Counted from the stretch's first letter, positions 9,302 through 18,542 are shown. The stretch is DNA of 64,000 nt from Rufibacter roseus (GCF_001647285.1 NZ_LRML01000003.1:124001-188000), one strand, 5' to 3'. The notes: generated from the sequence alone by a model not told the origin. A program made the numbers and translations.

Positions 9302-10366
9302 ATGAAAAGACCTTTTCATTTTAAGCATAAGAAACTGCTCCGGTACACCATCAATACAGGTATCGCGTTTCTTATTTTCTGGACGTTCTTCTTCATTCAC
9401 CGCACCGGTCTGCATGAGTTCCATAGCACTGACGTGTTCCGGCTCCTGTATAACTCGGTGATGGTAAACGTGATTTTAGAGGGTACCCGCCGTATTTCAA
9501 AGCGCCTAAGCAAGAAGTATGACTGGCGCGAGTTTGGTCTGAAACGCTTTGTGTATGAGTGGATTGCGGTGCAATCATACATCTTGCTGGTCATGGTGTT
9601 GTTCCAGATTATCCCGCGCCTGATTCTGGGCCAAATGGTTTCTTACAATTTCACTGATGCCGAAACCATACGAGATGTAAAAGAGGTATTTGTGTTTGGC
9701 AGCCTTATTTTGCTGTTCGTGCACTTTATCAGGTCTGGTATTTATTTCTATAACCAATGGCACCGCTACCTGGTGCAGTCAGAGAAACTGAAGAAAGAAA
9801 CAATAAAAGTGCAGTTTGAAAGCCTGAAGCAGCAGGTGAACCCACACTTTCTGTTCAACAGCCTGAACGCCCTTTCTTCGTTGATTTACAAAGATCAGGA
9901 CATGGCCGCCAAGTTTGTGGAGCAGCTGTCAAAAGTGTACCGCTACGTGCTGGAGAACAAAGACAAGGAGCTGGTAACCTTGCACACCGAACTTGATTTT
10001 ATTTACTCGTACCTCTTCCTGCTTAAAATAAGATTCAGGGAAAATCTGCAGGTAGATATTCAGGTGCCTGACGAACTGCAGAACCACCAGGTGGCGCCGC
10101 TCACCATGCAATTGCTCATGGAAAACGCCATCAAACACAACATTGTAAGCCGCGATGAGCCCCTGTACATTAATGTATTTGTGGAAGGTGACTACATCAT
10201 TATTAAAAACAACCTGCAGCTCCGCGAGAGCCGTGAAGAGTCTACCGGTGTGGGGCTGAAGAACATTATTAACCGCTACAAATTCATTACTGATAAAAAA
10301 GTGGGCGTGGAAGTGACAGCAGAAAATTTCATTGCTAAATTACCGCTTCTAAACAATGCTGCCTGA
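9302..10366 (+). CDS. LytS-family sensor histidine kinase
   Basis: 354 residues from ATG 9302; a GTG at 9239 would add 21 residues and cannot be excluded. Four hydrophobic helices in the first 170 residues, a short coiled linker, then the His_kinase (PF06580) motif QVNPHFLFNSLNALSSLI with its phospho-accepting His. The ATP-binding N-box is LLMENAIKHNIV, and the G-box STGVGLKNIINRY follows. The stop overlaps the start of the response regulator by one base (TGATG), so the two are co-translated. The signal is unknown; this class often reads membrane or envelope state. Confidence 0.9.
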   Translation: MKRPFHFKHKKLLRYTINTGIAFLIFWTFFFIHRTGLHEFHSTDVFRLLYNSVMVNVILEGTRRISKRLSKKYDWREFGLKRFVYEWIAVQSYILLVMVLFQIIPRLILGQMVSYNFTDAETIRDVKEVFVFGSLILLFVHFIRSGIYFYNQWHRYLVQSEKLKKETIKVQFESLKQQVNPHFLFNSLNALSSLIYKDQDMAAKFVEQLSKVYRYVLENKDKELVTLHTELDFIYSYLFLLKIRFRENLQVDIQVPDELQNHQVAPLTMQLLMENAIKHNIVSRDEPLYINVFVEGDYIIIKNNLQLRESREESTGVGLKNIINRYKFITDKKVGVEVTAENFIAKLPLLNNAA

Positions 10367-11142
10367 TGAACATTCTGCTGATTGAGGACGAATACCTGGC
10401 CTCAGAGAAACTAGAAGCCCAGCTGCTTCGCTATGACTCTACCATACAAGTTGTGGGTACCATAGACTCTATCCGGAATGCTGTTAAATGGTTTGAGACA
10501 CACCCTGCCCCTGACCTGGCTTTTCTTGATATTCACCTCTCTGACGGCAACAGTTTTGAAATCTTTCAGAAGGTAGACGTAAAATGCCCTATCATCTTTA
10601 CCACGGCTTATGACGAGTATGCTGTGAAGGCCTTTAAGGTAAACAGCATAGATTACCTGCTTAAGCCCATAAGCAACGAAGATTTGGCAGCGGCCATGGA
10701 AAAATTCAAGAACCTCCGCCAGCAGCAACCCGCTGCCCCCGCGCTGGACATGACCCAGATCATGGCGCTCCTGAACCGGAACCAAACACCGGAAACGCCG
10801 CACTACAAAAACCGATTTCTGGTAAAGAGTGGACAGAAAATTCGCTCAGTGTCTACTGATGAAATTGCGTATTTCTATGCCGAAGACAAAATTGTTTTCC
10901 TAATTACCACGGCTGGTCAGCGTTTCATCACCGACTATACCTTAGACACCCTGCAAGAGCTTTTAGACCCGGAGCAGTTCAGCCGCTTAAACCGTCAGTT
11001 CATTGCCCACATCCACTCCATTGACGAGATTCACCCTTATCTCAAGGGCCGCCTGAAAGTGTACGTGAAGCCAAACACTGATAAAGAAATCATAATTAGT
11101 AATGAACGGGCCCACGCGTTCAAAGAGTGGCTAGGGAAGTAG
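10366..11142 (+). CDS. LytTR-family response regulator
   Basis: 258 residues. Receiver domain: acidic pocket IEDEY near residue 6, phospho-acceptor Asp in AFLDIHLSDG (about residue 53), conserved Thr in IFTTAYDEYAV and Lys in DYLLKP. A Pro/Ala-rich linker of about 40 residues leads to a LytTR DNA-binding domain from about 150, with FLVKSGQKIRSV and FSRLNRQFIAHI. Partner of the kinase directly upstream, with overlapping stop and start. Targets are unknown; LytTR proteins bind tandem sites near promoters, and I could not identify such sites here. Confidence 0.92.
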   Translation: MNILLIEDEYLASEKLEAQLLRYDSTIQVVGTIDSIRNAVKWFETHPAPDLAFLDIHLSDGNSFEIFQKVDVKCPIIFTTAYDEYAVKAFKVNSIDYLLKPISNEDLAAAMEKFKNLRQQQPAAPALDMTQIMALLNRNQTPETPHYKNRFLVKSGQKIRSVSTDEIAYFYAEDKIVFLITTAGQRFITDYTLDTLQELLDPEQFSRLNRQFIAHIHSIDEIHPYLKGRLKVYVKPNTDKEIIISNERAHAFKEWLGK

Positions 11143-11182
11143 CGTTTTAGGCTTGTTTTTGGGAAAACAGCCCCAAAACGAC
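11142..11182. repeat. Nested palindrome family copy
   Basis: Outer CGTTTT and AAAACG enclose GGCTTGTTTTTGGG and AAAACAGCCCC. It begins at the response-regulator stop codon, between convergent genes. Confidence 0.75.
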
Positions 11183-11201
11183 ACAGGAAAATTGAAGATT
11201 T

Positions 11202-11612
11202 TTAGCCGCGTTTGCTGCGCATGGCCTTAACGTTTTTCAAGTTTTTATCTTCCGCCAGTTTCTGGTATTCGGCAGATTCCACGGCGTAGAGAGCCATTTT
11301 ACCGTCTTCTCTATGGTGCACGCCCCAGCCGTAGCGCTTAGTGAGCGGTGATGCCCTGAAACAAGCCTGCCCCTTAGAAAAGAACTTCTGTCTTTCGGTC
11401 TCTAACTCGTCTGGAGATAAATCGTTTTTAATGGCGAACACCTGAAACAGCACTTCATCTGAGGTGTATTGGTATGGCTGCGCATGCAGCATTTCAAACT
11501 GCAGGTTGGCAACTGTTTTGTCACTTCCTTTCTGGGGCGGAACTTCAGCGGCAACCACTGGGCAATCTTCTGCTACCGCAATAAAAGTGTTGGTGTAGTT
11601 CGTGGTTTTCAT
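11202..11612 (-). CDS. DUF6157 family protein
   Basis: 136 residues from ATG 11612 (MKTTNYTNTFIAVAEDCPV). The start TTNYTNTFIAVAEDCP, the FEMLHAQPYQYTSDEVLFQV block and the RYGWGVHHREDGKMAL block are those of a small cytoplasmic family found across bacteria and fungi (DUF6157). No enzyme activity is known to me. It is a single gene with no obvious partner. The region upstream of 11612 in this frame adds 17 residues without coding character. Confidence 0.75.
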   Translation of the reverse strand: MKTTNYTNTFIAVAEDCPVVAAEVPPQKGSDKTVANLQFEMLHAQPYQYTSDEVLFQVFAIKNDLSPDELETERQKFFSKGQACFRASPLTKRYGWGVHHREDGKMALYAVESAEYQKLAEDKNLKNVKAMRSKRG

Positions 11613-11697
11613 GTGAGCGCAGTTTGGTGTAGTTAATGTAGCATTTATCTTGCTGTTCACCAATTCACTTCTCTTTGTTTCAGCAGATTAGCTTCCT

Positions 11698-11734
11698 GTT
11701 TTTGAGCTGCTTTAGAGAAAACAGCCCGAAAACA
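11698..11734. repeat. Nested palindrome family copy
   Basis: GTTTTTGAGCTGC then GAAAACAGCCCGAAAAC; inner arms clear, outer arms short. It sits past the end of a GNAT gene. Confidence 0.65.
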
Positions 11735-11754
11735 CCTTCACCTCTTAACAGTTC

Positions 11755-12240
11755 TTATTCTAAATCCAGCAGCATCCAGATGGTGCAGGCATAATGGCCG
11801 GAGTTGCCCATGGCATGAGGTATTAGCTTGAATCCGGCTCTTTCATACATGCTAACCGCTTTACTTAGTTCTGGGAAGGATTCTAAGTACAGCTGCCGGT
11901 AGCCTAACTCTTTGGCCATTATAATACTTTCCTGAAGCAACCGTGAGCCTATTCCCTTTCCTCTGGCCTCAGCGGATAGGTAAAATTTCACCAACTCAGC
12001 ACAGCTTTCCGGTAGCCCCTCAGTTGGGTATACGCCGCAGCCGCCTATCATCTCTCCATCTAATTGGGCCAACAAATAGCCACTGCCGGGTGTCTGGAAA
12101 TAGGTGTACAAAACATCGGTGGTGGGGTCTGTGTACACTGTGCCGGGCATGTCTATTTTAAACTCCCTGAATACTTTTCGGATTAGCTCAGCCAGGGCTT
12201 TGTTGTCTTCTTTCTGAATAGGTCTGGTGGTAATGGGCAT
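11755..12240 (-). CDS. GNAT-family N-acetyltransferase
   Basis: 161 residues from ATG 12240 (MPITTRPIQKEDNKALAELI). The acetyl-CoA pyrophosphate loop is SAEARGKGIGSRLL (about residues 95-108), and the C-terminal SMYERAGFKLIP completes the fold. GCGVYPTEG and the FYLS strand support a MarR-associated/ArgA-like subgroup of small acyltransferases, but the substrate cannot be inferred. Confidence 0.88.
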   Translation of the reverse strand: MPITTRPIQKEDNKALAELIRKVFREFKIDMPGTVYTDPTTDVLYTYFQTPGSGYLLAQLDGEMIGGCGVYPTEGLPESCAELVKFYLSAEARGKGIGSRLLQESIIMAKELGYRQLYLESFPELSKAVSMYERAGFKLIPHAMGNSGHYACTIWMLLDLE

Positions 12241-12595
12241 GTTTGAAGTTCCTGTATCTAATTCATTTTGGTTTTGAAGCGCTCTCTTTATCTCCGGCCT
12301 AAAAGTACAAAGCAATGCTGTATTCTCACCTAACTCACCAACTGTAGATATCTTTCTGTATTCGATCTGATTTTTTTAAAAAAAGATCGAAAACAGAAGC
12401 TTTATTTCTCTCTTTCATCCATATCTGCTGAAGCACGTATTTATCTACAGTTCGCCGCTGCTGCAACTTTAAACAGCGGGGCTAGTATCTAATAGTCACA
12501 ACTGCTTCACTTTAGCTTTGCCCAAGGTGGAGTGGCACATGACTATTTGTGCACTAAAGAACAATTTGTCTCACTTAACCCAAAGGAGAAATCTT
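12241..12595. other. Intergenic region between divergent GNAT and alcohol dehydrogenase genes
   Basis: Holds one variant palindrome (12353-12400) and the leader of the dehydrogenase gene. I see no gene or other clear signal. Confidence 0.5.
12353..12400. repeat. Variant nested palindrome
   Basis: TTCGATCT and AGATCGAA, then TTCTG and CAGAA, pair around a T7-A7 centre. The outer sequence differs from other copies while pairing is kept. Confidence 0.6.
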
Positions 12596-13750
12596 ATGTT
12601 AGCTATGGAGTACCGGGGCCCACAGCGGGTCCGGATCACAGAAAAACCAATGCCTGAAATAAAGCATCCGGAAGATACCATTGTTCGGGTTGTCCGCTCA
12701 TGTATCTGCGGTTCAGATTTACACTTGTATAACGGAAACGTACCTGACACTCGCGTAGGAGAAACCTTTGGGCATGAGTTCATTGGAGTGGTAGAGGAAG
12801 TAGGCACTGAAGTAACCAAAGTCAAAGTAGGCGACCGGGTCATTGTACCATTCAACATTGCCTGCGGTAAATGTGCTTTCTGTAAGCAGGAACTATACGG
12901 TAACTGCCATGAAGCTGCCCCACAGGCCACAGCGGCTGGCGGTATTTTCGGCTATTCCCACATCACCGGTGGATACGCCGGAGGTCAGGCTGAATACGTG
13001 CGGGTACCCTACTCTAATGTAGGCCCAACTGTTATACCAGAGGGTATGGACTTGGATGATGCCGTTATGCTTACTGACGTGGTACCAACCGGCTACCAGG
13101 CTGCCGAAATGGGCGGTATACAGCCCGGTGACACCGTAGTAGTGTTCGGGGCCGGACCAGTTGGAATCATGGCCGCCAAATGTGCCTGGCTTTTTGGTGC
13201 AGGCCGAGTAATTGTGTTTGACAGAGAAGAATACCGCCTGGAGTTTGTCAGAAACTACGCCCAGTGCGAAGCCTATAACTTTGAGTCTATAGAAGACCCC
13301 GTGGTGTTTGTAAAACGTACTACCGACTCTCTGGGAGCCGATGTTTGCATTGACTGCGTGGGGGCCGAAGCCGCTGGCAGTGCCATGCAAACTATTACCG
13401 GCCGCAAACTTTTATTGCAGGCTGGCTCTGCCACTGCCCTGCACTGGGCCATTAATTCAGTAAAGAAAGGTGGCATTGTTTCAATAGTAGGCGTGTATGG
13501 CCCAACAGACAATTTGGTGCCAATTGGCAACGTGGTGAACAAAGGTATTACCATAAGAGCCAACCAAGCCTCAGTGCCGCGTCTGCTGCCCAGAATGATT
13601 GAGCACGTGCAAAACGGCGTTATCAATCCTAAGGCACTGCTTACGCACCGCATTCCTCTTGAGGAAATTGCCGACGGCTATCGCATTTTTGCCGATAAGT
13701 TAGACAACTGCATTAAGCCTGTTCTTATTCCACCATCTGCTGGAATGTAA
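12596..13750 (+). CDS. Zinc-dependent alcohol dehydrogenase (MDR family)
   Basis: 384 residues from ATG 12596, preceded by a strong ribosome site (AAAGGAG). Catalytic zinc residues appear in CICGSDLHLY and GHEFIGVVEE. The structural zinc loop has four Cys in CGKCAFCKQELYGNC. The Rossmann nucleotide site is VVVFGAGPVGIMA (about residue 185). The length and the insert before the zinc loop resemble the group annotated as glutathione-independent formaldehyde dehydrogenase or threonine-dehydrogenase-like. The substrate is not determined. The next gene starts 14 nt on and probably shares its transcript. Confidence 0.88.
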   Translation: MLAMEYRGPQRVRITEKPMPEIKHPEDTIVRVVRSCICGSDLHLYNGNVPDTRVGETFGHEFIGVVEEVGTEVTKVKVGDRVIVPFNIACGKCAFCKQELYGNCHEAAPQATAAGGIFGYSHITGGYAGGQAEYVRVPYSNVGPTVIPEGMDLDDAVMLTDVVPTGYQAAEMGGIQPGDTVVVFGAGPVGIMAAKCAWLFGAGRVIVFDREEYRLEFVRNYAQCEAYNFESIEDPVVFVKRTTDSLGADVCIDCVGAEAAGSAMQTITGRKLLLQAGSATALHWAINSVKKGGIVSIVGVYGPTDNLVPIGNVVNKGITIRANQASVPRLLPRMIEHVQNGVINPKALLTHRIPLEEIADGYRIFADKLDNCIKPVLIPPSAGM

Positions 13751-13764
13751 AATATTTAAACACT

Positions 13765-14262
13765 ATGGAAGACTTAGCAAAAAAATTTGAACACATAAAA
13801 GGCTGGGGCATTGACGCGGATCCTAAAAACGACCCGACATACCCCATGAAGAAAAGAACCAACGCCGAGCATGCAGGCTACACCTGGGATAGACCTACCC
13901 AACAGCCTATTGATGTGGAAGTGTTACACTCGAACGAGCGCCCCAACATTACCGCTGTTTTTGGCGGCACGGTGCCGCCTAGCGGCCTGAGCGGCAAGCT
14001 TAGACGGTACGCCTTCCAGTATGGGGAGTCGAGTTATGGCCATTGGTTGCCCCTACTTTTAGCCGATAGGGTTAACGTGGTAGAAGGCATTATTGATGAC
14101 CTGAAGAAAGGACACGTGCCCAACATCTTCGCGGAGCGTGGCATGAAAGCCTCCTGGAAACATGACCGTTCCACCATCATGAAAAAAGCAGCCATAGGCA
14201 TATTTGCCATTGCCGCCATTGCCGCCTGGAAACTGGGCAAGAAGAGCGGAGAGAGAGATTAA
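13765..14262 (+). CDS. Hypothetical protein with C-terminal membrane helix
   Basis: 165 residues, ATG 13765, 14 nt after the dehydrogenase. The first 125 residues are soluble, with conserved-looking blocks GGTVPPSGLSGKLRRYAF and YGHWLPLLLADRVNVVEG. A membrane helix follows (AAIGIFAIAAIAAWKLG) with a basic tail. I do not recognise the family. The position suggests a partner of the dehydrogenase, perhaps an anchor, but that is inference. Confidence 0.65.
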   Translation: MEDLAKKFEHIKGWGIDADPKNDPTYPMKKRTNAEHAGYTWDRPTQQPIDVEVLHSNERPNITAVFGGTVPPSGLSGKLRRYAFQYGESSYGHWLPLLLADRVNVVEGIIDDLKKGHVPNIFAERGMKASWKHDRSTIMKKAAIGIFAIAAIAAWKLGKKSGERD

Positions 14263-14279
14263 CTCTTACCTGTTCTTTG

Positions 14280-14339
14280 GCTCCTGATACAAGGAGGCCC
14301 GGCAGATGTACATCTGCCGGGCCTCCTTGTATCAGGAGC
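14280..14339. terminator. 60-nt perfect palindrome with no loop, between convergent genes
   Basis: The two 30-nt halves are exact reverse complements (left half begins GCTCCTGATACAAGGAGG, centre GATGTACATC). It lies 17 nt past the hypothetical gene and 23 nt before the stop of the convergent GNAT gene, so a bidirectional terminator is likely, although no T-run follows. Confidence 0.6.
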
Positions 14340-14362
14340 TATATAGTTTCGGCTGTTTGTCG

Positions 14363-14815
14363 TTATTCCTTCAATTCCATCCGGTACAGATCAAACCCGG
14401 GTGCCCAATAATCTTTCACCACTTCTAATAACGTAAAGCCGTTTCTCTCATAAAACTTATACACCAATTGAGAGGTTCTGACGGAGATTACCTGTACATG
14501 CTTTAGCTCTTTTAGCCTATCAATTCTAAAACGCAAAAGCTGACCGCCAACTCCTCTGCCTTGGTAATCAGGATGTATAATATCCCAACTTATTTTACCT
14601 ACCGTTAAGTCTTCTGAGAAATTATAGCCTCCACAGCCTACTACTTCACCCTCTACCTCCACCACAAAATACTGCTCTATTTCATGTTCTAGATAATGGT
14701 CTAGGTCTGGCTCTTCTTCTGGAGAGAAATATTCAGGAGTGTTCAACCGGAGCAGATGGAGCACCATTGGTTTGTCTGATGCCGTATACTCTCTTATTGT
14801 GGGTTGCATTTTCAT
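14363..14815 (-). CDS. GNAT-family N-acetyltransferase
   Basis: 150 residues from ATG 14815 (MKMQPTIREYTASDKPMVL). Acetyl-CoA loop HPDYQGRGVGGQLLRFRI (about residues 80-97); the final strand contains QLVYKFYERNGFTLLEV. Similar in length to many orphan GNAT proteins. Substrate unknown. It converges on the hypothetical gene across the perfect palindrome. Confidence 0.87.
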   Translation of the reverse strand: MKMQPTIREYTASDKPMVLHLLRLNTPEYFSPEEEPDLDHYLEHEIEQYFVVEVEGEVVGCGGYNFSEDLTVGKISWDIIHPDYQGRGVGGQLLRFRIDRLKELKHVQVISVRTSQLVYKFYERNGFTLLEVVKDYWAPGFDLYRMELKE

Positions 14816-14960
14816 TCTTTGCTTGAGAGAAGTATATAAGTTAAAGTATTTAGCTGTTGCTGCGTAATTTGAGCAAAGAATGAGCAGTGTTATCAGCTTA
14901 ACTGTTATCTATAAGTTCACCAGCAGAAAGAACCCATAGCTCAAGAATCACCCTGCGCCG

Positions 14961-15000
14961 CTGTTTTAGCCTTGTTTTACGAAAAAATGCCCAAAATCAG
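14961..15000. repeat. Nested palindrome family copy
   Basis: CTGTTTTAGCCTTGTTTTACG then AAAATGCCCAAAATCAG; arms imperfect. It lies past the stop of the tandem GNAT gene. Confidence 0.6.
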
Positions 15001-15017
15001 GTTCATAAATAACCTAA

Positions 15018-15875
15018 CTACACCTCCCTCACCATTTCAAACTGGCCTTTGGTTTCGGCTACGTTTCTATTTTCCAGAAACTGAAGAAGGCTCTCACCTC
15101 GGTTCGCATCAATATTCACCACTGTCACGGCTGGAGTTTCTACCGAAGCCATCAGCTCCTGCATCAATGCCTGACCAATGCCTTTGTTACGCCAGTCGGG
15201 GGCAACAGCCAATTGGGCAATAGCACCCGTCATGGAATATACCACTCCGTAGCCTATACATTTCCCTTGCGTTTGCGCCTCAATTATCTGCACGTAAGAA
15301 GCGCTTCTGTCAACGGCTGCGGTGTGGTGCTGCCAGCTTGGCTCCATGTCCCAGAAAGTTTGGTAAAGCTCCCAATTCGGAGAGGCTACCCTTTTCAATA
15401 CAATGTCTTCTGCCTTATGTGTATGCCACTGTACCTCAGGCTTCGTTTGCTTAAAGCACCTGAAGGTTCGGACAATGTCAAAGCCTAAGCGCTTGTAGAC
15501 TTTTAAGGCTCTGGTGTTTTCTTGAATAACTTCCAGCAGACACTGCTCCGCCCCATACTGCCTTAGTAGCGGCACGCAGAACTGATACATCTGCTCCGTA
15601 AGCGCCTGCCCCCTGGCCGAAGGCACCACTCCCGTACCACCGTTGTAAGCTGTTCTTTTGCCCTGCCAACTGCTCAGGCTGTTCAAAATAAATCCCACCG
15701 GCTCGTTTTTATCCATGGCCACAGGAGAAAGCTCAGGCTTGGTACCATCCCTCAACAGCTTCATTTGCAGCACCGGCTCCGTCAGAACCATGGGGATCAC
15801 ATAATCAGCAAAGGCGGCATTGAAGAGTGTGCAAAGCTGCGCCACAGTGGCCGTGTCTGCAAAAGAGAATGTCAT
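15018..15875 (-). CDS. Double GNAT-domain acetyltransferase
   Basis: 285 residues, about twice a single GNAT domain. Two acetyl-CoA loops are visible: SARGQALTEQMY in the first half (degenerate) and APDWRNKGIGQALMQEL in the second (well kept). Each half ends with a GNAT-like strand (LKVYKRLGFDIV; LQFLENRNVAE). The N-terminus FADTATVAQLCTLFNAAFADY is typical of this two-domain group. The second domain is probably the active one. Substrate unknown. Confidence 0.85.
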   Translation of the reverse strand: MTFSFADTATVAQLCTLFNAAFADYVIPMVLTEPVLQMKLLRDGTKPELSPVAMDKNEPVGFILNSLSSWQGKRTAYNGGTGVVPSARGQALTEQMYQFCVPLLRQYGAEQCLLEVIQENTRALKVYKRLGFDIVRTFRCFKQTKPEVQWHTHKAEDIVLKRVASPNWELYQTFWDMEPSWQHHTAAVDRSASYVQIIEAQTQGKCIGYGVVYSMTGAIAQLAVAPDWRNKGIGQALMQELMASVETPAVTVVNIDANRGESLLQFLENRNVAETKGQFEMVREV

Positions 15876-16401
15876 AAGAGAAAAACGTACAAGTAATGAG
15901 GCGAAGAAACAAAATAGGTTGTCGGCATCAAAACTTACGGATATGCTGAATTATTGCTTGCTCCTAAAAATGCTCTGGATCGGCTTCTCTCCTACTGCCA
16001 TTCCTGTGAAAACACTACTTTAAGAGGACTGTAAATGCCTGCTCTTGCTGCTGTTTGACCTTGCCACAAACCACAAGATTGAACAAGAGGCAGCACCTTT
16101 TTTGTTAGCTACCCGAATGGGTTTTGGCGCCGTTTTTCAAAAAACAGCCCCAAAACAGCCTGTTCATAACTTAGTCTGTTGTTCGGCTTAATTCGGATTA
16201 AGTTATTATATTTGTTAATTAGGGTCTCAGGCAAAAGGAGATAAAATAGGTTTTAATTGCTACATTTCAACGAATGCGGCATTCAAAGCTTTGATTTACA
16301 AGCACAGGCACCATAAGGTCTTTAGACCATGCCACTGATGCGCTTTGCCTGCACCATGTTAATTGTGAAAACAAGAATTATCTATATAAAAGGATTTACC
16401 T
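15876..16401. other. Intergenic region upstream of the ricT-like gene
   Basis: 526 nt between divergent genes, with one palindrome (16120-16160). TATATTTG at 16207-16214 could be a -7 box, but no TTG stands at the right distance, so I do not call a promoter. No gene seen. Confidence 0.5.
16120..16160. repeat. Nested palindrome family copy
   Basis: GGTTTTGGCGCCGTTTTTC and AAAACAGCCCCAAAAC; core well kept. Confidence 0.7.
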
Positions 16402-18057
16402 GTGGGATGTAGTTCATGTTCTAGTGGCGGCTGCGGCTCCAAAACCACTACCTCTGCCGATGGCACCGAGGTAGCAGTGGCGGGTTGCAAAAGCAACGGC
16501 GGTTGCAGCACGGGAGGCTGCAATCGATTAAATGTATTTGATTGGCTCTCAGACATGGAAATACCCGTGTCTTTCAAAGAGTTTGATGTGGTAGAGGTAC
16601 GCTTTAAAGGCGGCCGTAAAGAGTTTTTCCGGAACATTAACCGGCTGCCGCTCATTACCGGCGATGCCGTAGTAGTAGATGTACCCAATGGCCACCACAT
16701 TGGCCACGTGTCTTTAAAAGGTGAACTGGTGCGGTTGCAGATGAACAAGAAAAAGGTTCAGAACAACGACGAGATCCGGAGCATCTACCGAGTGGCCACT
16801 GAAAAAGACATGGAGAAGTTCAATGCCGCACGCGAGCAGGAATCTACCACCATGTACCGGGCCCGGGCCATTGTGCAGGAGCTCAAACTCAAGATGAAGC
16901 TCTCAGACGTAGAGTACCAAGCCGATAAAACCAAAGCCACCTTCTTTTATTCCGCTGAAGATCGTGTAGACTTCAGAGAGCTGATTAAGAAACTAGCCGA
17001 GGAATTCAAAATAAGAATTGAAATGCGCCAGATCAGCCTTCGGCACGAAGCTGGCCGTTTAGGTGGTATTGGTTCTTGCGGCCGCGAGCTCTGCTGCTCC
17101 ACGTGGCTCACTGATTTCCGCAGCGTATCTACCACTGCTGCGCGGTACCAGAACCTGTCTTTGAACCCCAGCAAGCTTTCCGGTCAGTGCGGTCGCCTCA
17201 AGTGCTGCCTCAACTATGAGCTGGAAACGTACATGGATGCCCTCAAAGACATCCCGAACGTAAACCGGCCGCTGCAAACAAAAGCTGGTGAGGCCTACTT
17301 GCAGAAGACTGACATCTTCCGTCGCATCATGTGGTTCGGTTACCGCGGCGACAGCAACTGGTTTCCGGTAACTGTGGAGCGCGTGCACGAAGTCATGAAA
17401 ATGAATTCTGCCGGCGACATGCCTGAGAACCTGGCTGAGGAAGTAAAAAAGCAGCAACAGGCGGAAGTAGTTGACTTTGTAGAAGCCCTTGAGGGGAATC
17501 TGGATCGCCTGGACGATCAATACAAAAACAAGAAAAAGCGTAACAAGAAAAAAGGAAAAGGCGGCAGCAGCGGAACAACCACGGCAGCAGCAGAGGTATT
17601 GGCTCAGGCTTCACCAACCCCTGAAACCCGCAAAGACAGACCTTCTGGCCGTCTGAACCTGGGCGAGCCCAGACCGAAGCCTGAGCGGCCCGGAGCCCGA
17701 CCGGCAGCGGCTGAAAACAAGCCAAGGCCAGAGCGCGGCGATCAACCCAAAGGACAGTCACAGCCTTCTGGCAAAAACCGTCCGGAGCGTGACCCTAACA
17801 GGCAGCCAAGGGAGAACCGACCACCCCGCGCCGAAAAGCCGCAGGGCCAGAATGCACGGCCGCCTCAGGAGCAACGGCAAAAGCAGGCTCCTCAAGCAAC
17901 CGCACCTACCAGTTCCGCTGCAGTAGAGGGAGCAGAGCGTACTCCGCGCCCAGAAGGTGAGCAGCGGCCTCGGAAAAGCCGTAACCGGAATCATAGAAAC
18001 CGTAAACCCGGTAATTCTGCCAATCCATCTTCCACAACAAAAGGTGACGCGTCATGA
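16402..18057 (+). CDS. ricT: PSP1-domain protein, RicT (YaaT) homologue
   Basis: 551 residues from GTG 16402. A short Cys/Gly-rich N-terminus is followed by a PSP1/RicT core (about residues 50-340), with Cys-rich blocks GSCGRELCCSTWL and SGQCGRLKCCLNYE that in RicT bind iron-sulfur clusters. Residues 370-551 are a disordered Pro/Arg/Lys/Gln-rich tail, much longer than in Bacillus RicT. RicT belongs to a complex that controls RNase Y-dependent mRNA maturation in Firmicutes; in Bacteroidota the role is not settled. The stop overlaps gldH by 4 nt (ATGA), a conserved neighbour pair. Confidence 0.88.
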   Translation: MGCSSCSSGGCGSKTTTSADGTEVAVAGCKSNGGCSTGGCNRLNVFDWLSDMEIPVSFKEFDVVEVRFKGGRKEFFRNINRLPLITGDAVVVDVPNGHHIGHVSLKGELVRLQMNKKKVQNNDEIRSIYRVATEKDMEKFNAAREQESTTMYRARAIVQELKLKMKLSDVEYQADKTKATFFYSAEDRVDFRELIKKLAEEFKIRIEMRQISLRHEAGRLGGIGSCGRELCCSTWLTDFRSVSTTAARYQNLSLNPSKLSGQCGRLKCCLNYELETYMDALKDIPNVNRPLQTKAGEAYLQKTDIFRRIMWFGYRGDSNWFPVTVERVHEVMKMNSAGDMPENLAEEVKKQQQAEVVDFVEALEGNLDRLDDQYKNKKKRNKKKGKGGSSGTTTAAAEVLAQASPTPETRKDRPSGRLNLGEPRPKPERPGARPAAAENKPRPERGDQPKGQSQPSGKNRPERDPNRQPRENRPPRAEKPQGQNARPPQEQRQKQAPQATAPTSSAAVEGAERTPRPEGEQRPRKSRNRNHRNRKPGNSANPSSTTKGDAS

Positions 18058-18542
18058 AAAAAAACAGTTTAGTCTTTGCCACGCTGTTCTGTCTCATAGG
18101 CCTGCTTACCAGCTGCGATGCAAACCGGGTATATGAGGAGAATCAAGACATAAAAGAAAGCTTGTGGCCTATAGATCTGGCCCCCTCGTTTACTTTTGAG
18201 ATAGCTGACACTACCGCCCAGTACAATGTGTATTTCAACGTACGAAATGCCCTTCAGTACCCATTTTACAACTTGTACCTTCGGCATTACCTCATTGGCC
18301 CAGATGGAAAGCAAATAAGCTCGGCGCTGCATGAAATGCTCCTCATGGACCCTAAAACCGGCGAACCCAGAGGCAGCGGAGCAGGCGATTTGTTTGACCA
18401 CAGATTCAGAGCATTGAAGAATATTAGATTTGAGCGGTCGGGCACTTATAAACTTATTCTAAACCAGTATATGCGCCAAGATCCCTTACCCGGTATTATG
18501 TCTATTGGCGTAAGGGTAGAGAAGGTGCAGGCTCAGCAATAA
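18054..18542 (+). CDS. gldH: Gliding motility lipoprotein GldH
   Basis: 162 residues, start ATG 18054 overlapping ricT. Lipoprotein signal with lipobox LLTSC (Cys21). The body matches GldH: ENQDIKESLWPIDLAPSF, YNLYLRHYLIGPDG and RSGTYKLILNQYMRQDPLPG. GldH is needed for gliding and chitin use in Flavobacterium and sits at the envelope. It fits with the T9SS cargo, adhesin and PorP genes elsewhere in this window. Confidence 0.9.
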   Translation: MKKNSLVFATLFCLIGLLTSCDANRVYEENQDIKESLWPIDLAPSFTFEIADTTAQYNVYFNVRNALQYPFYNLYLRHYLIGPDGKQISSALHEMLLMDPKTGEPRGSGAGDLFDHRFRALKNIRFERSGTYKLILNQYMRQDPLPGIMSIGVRVEKVQAQQ

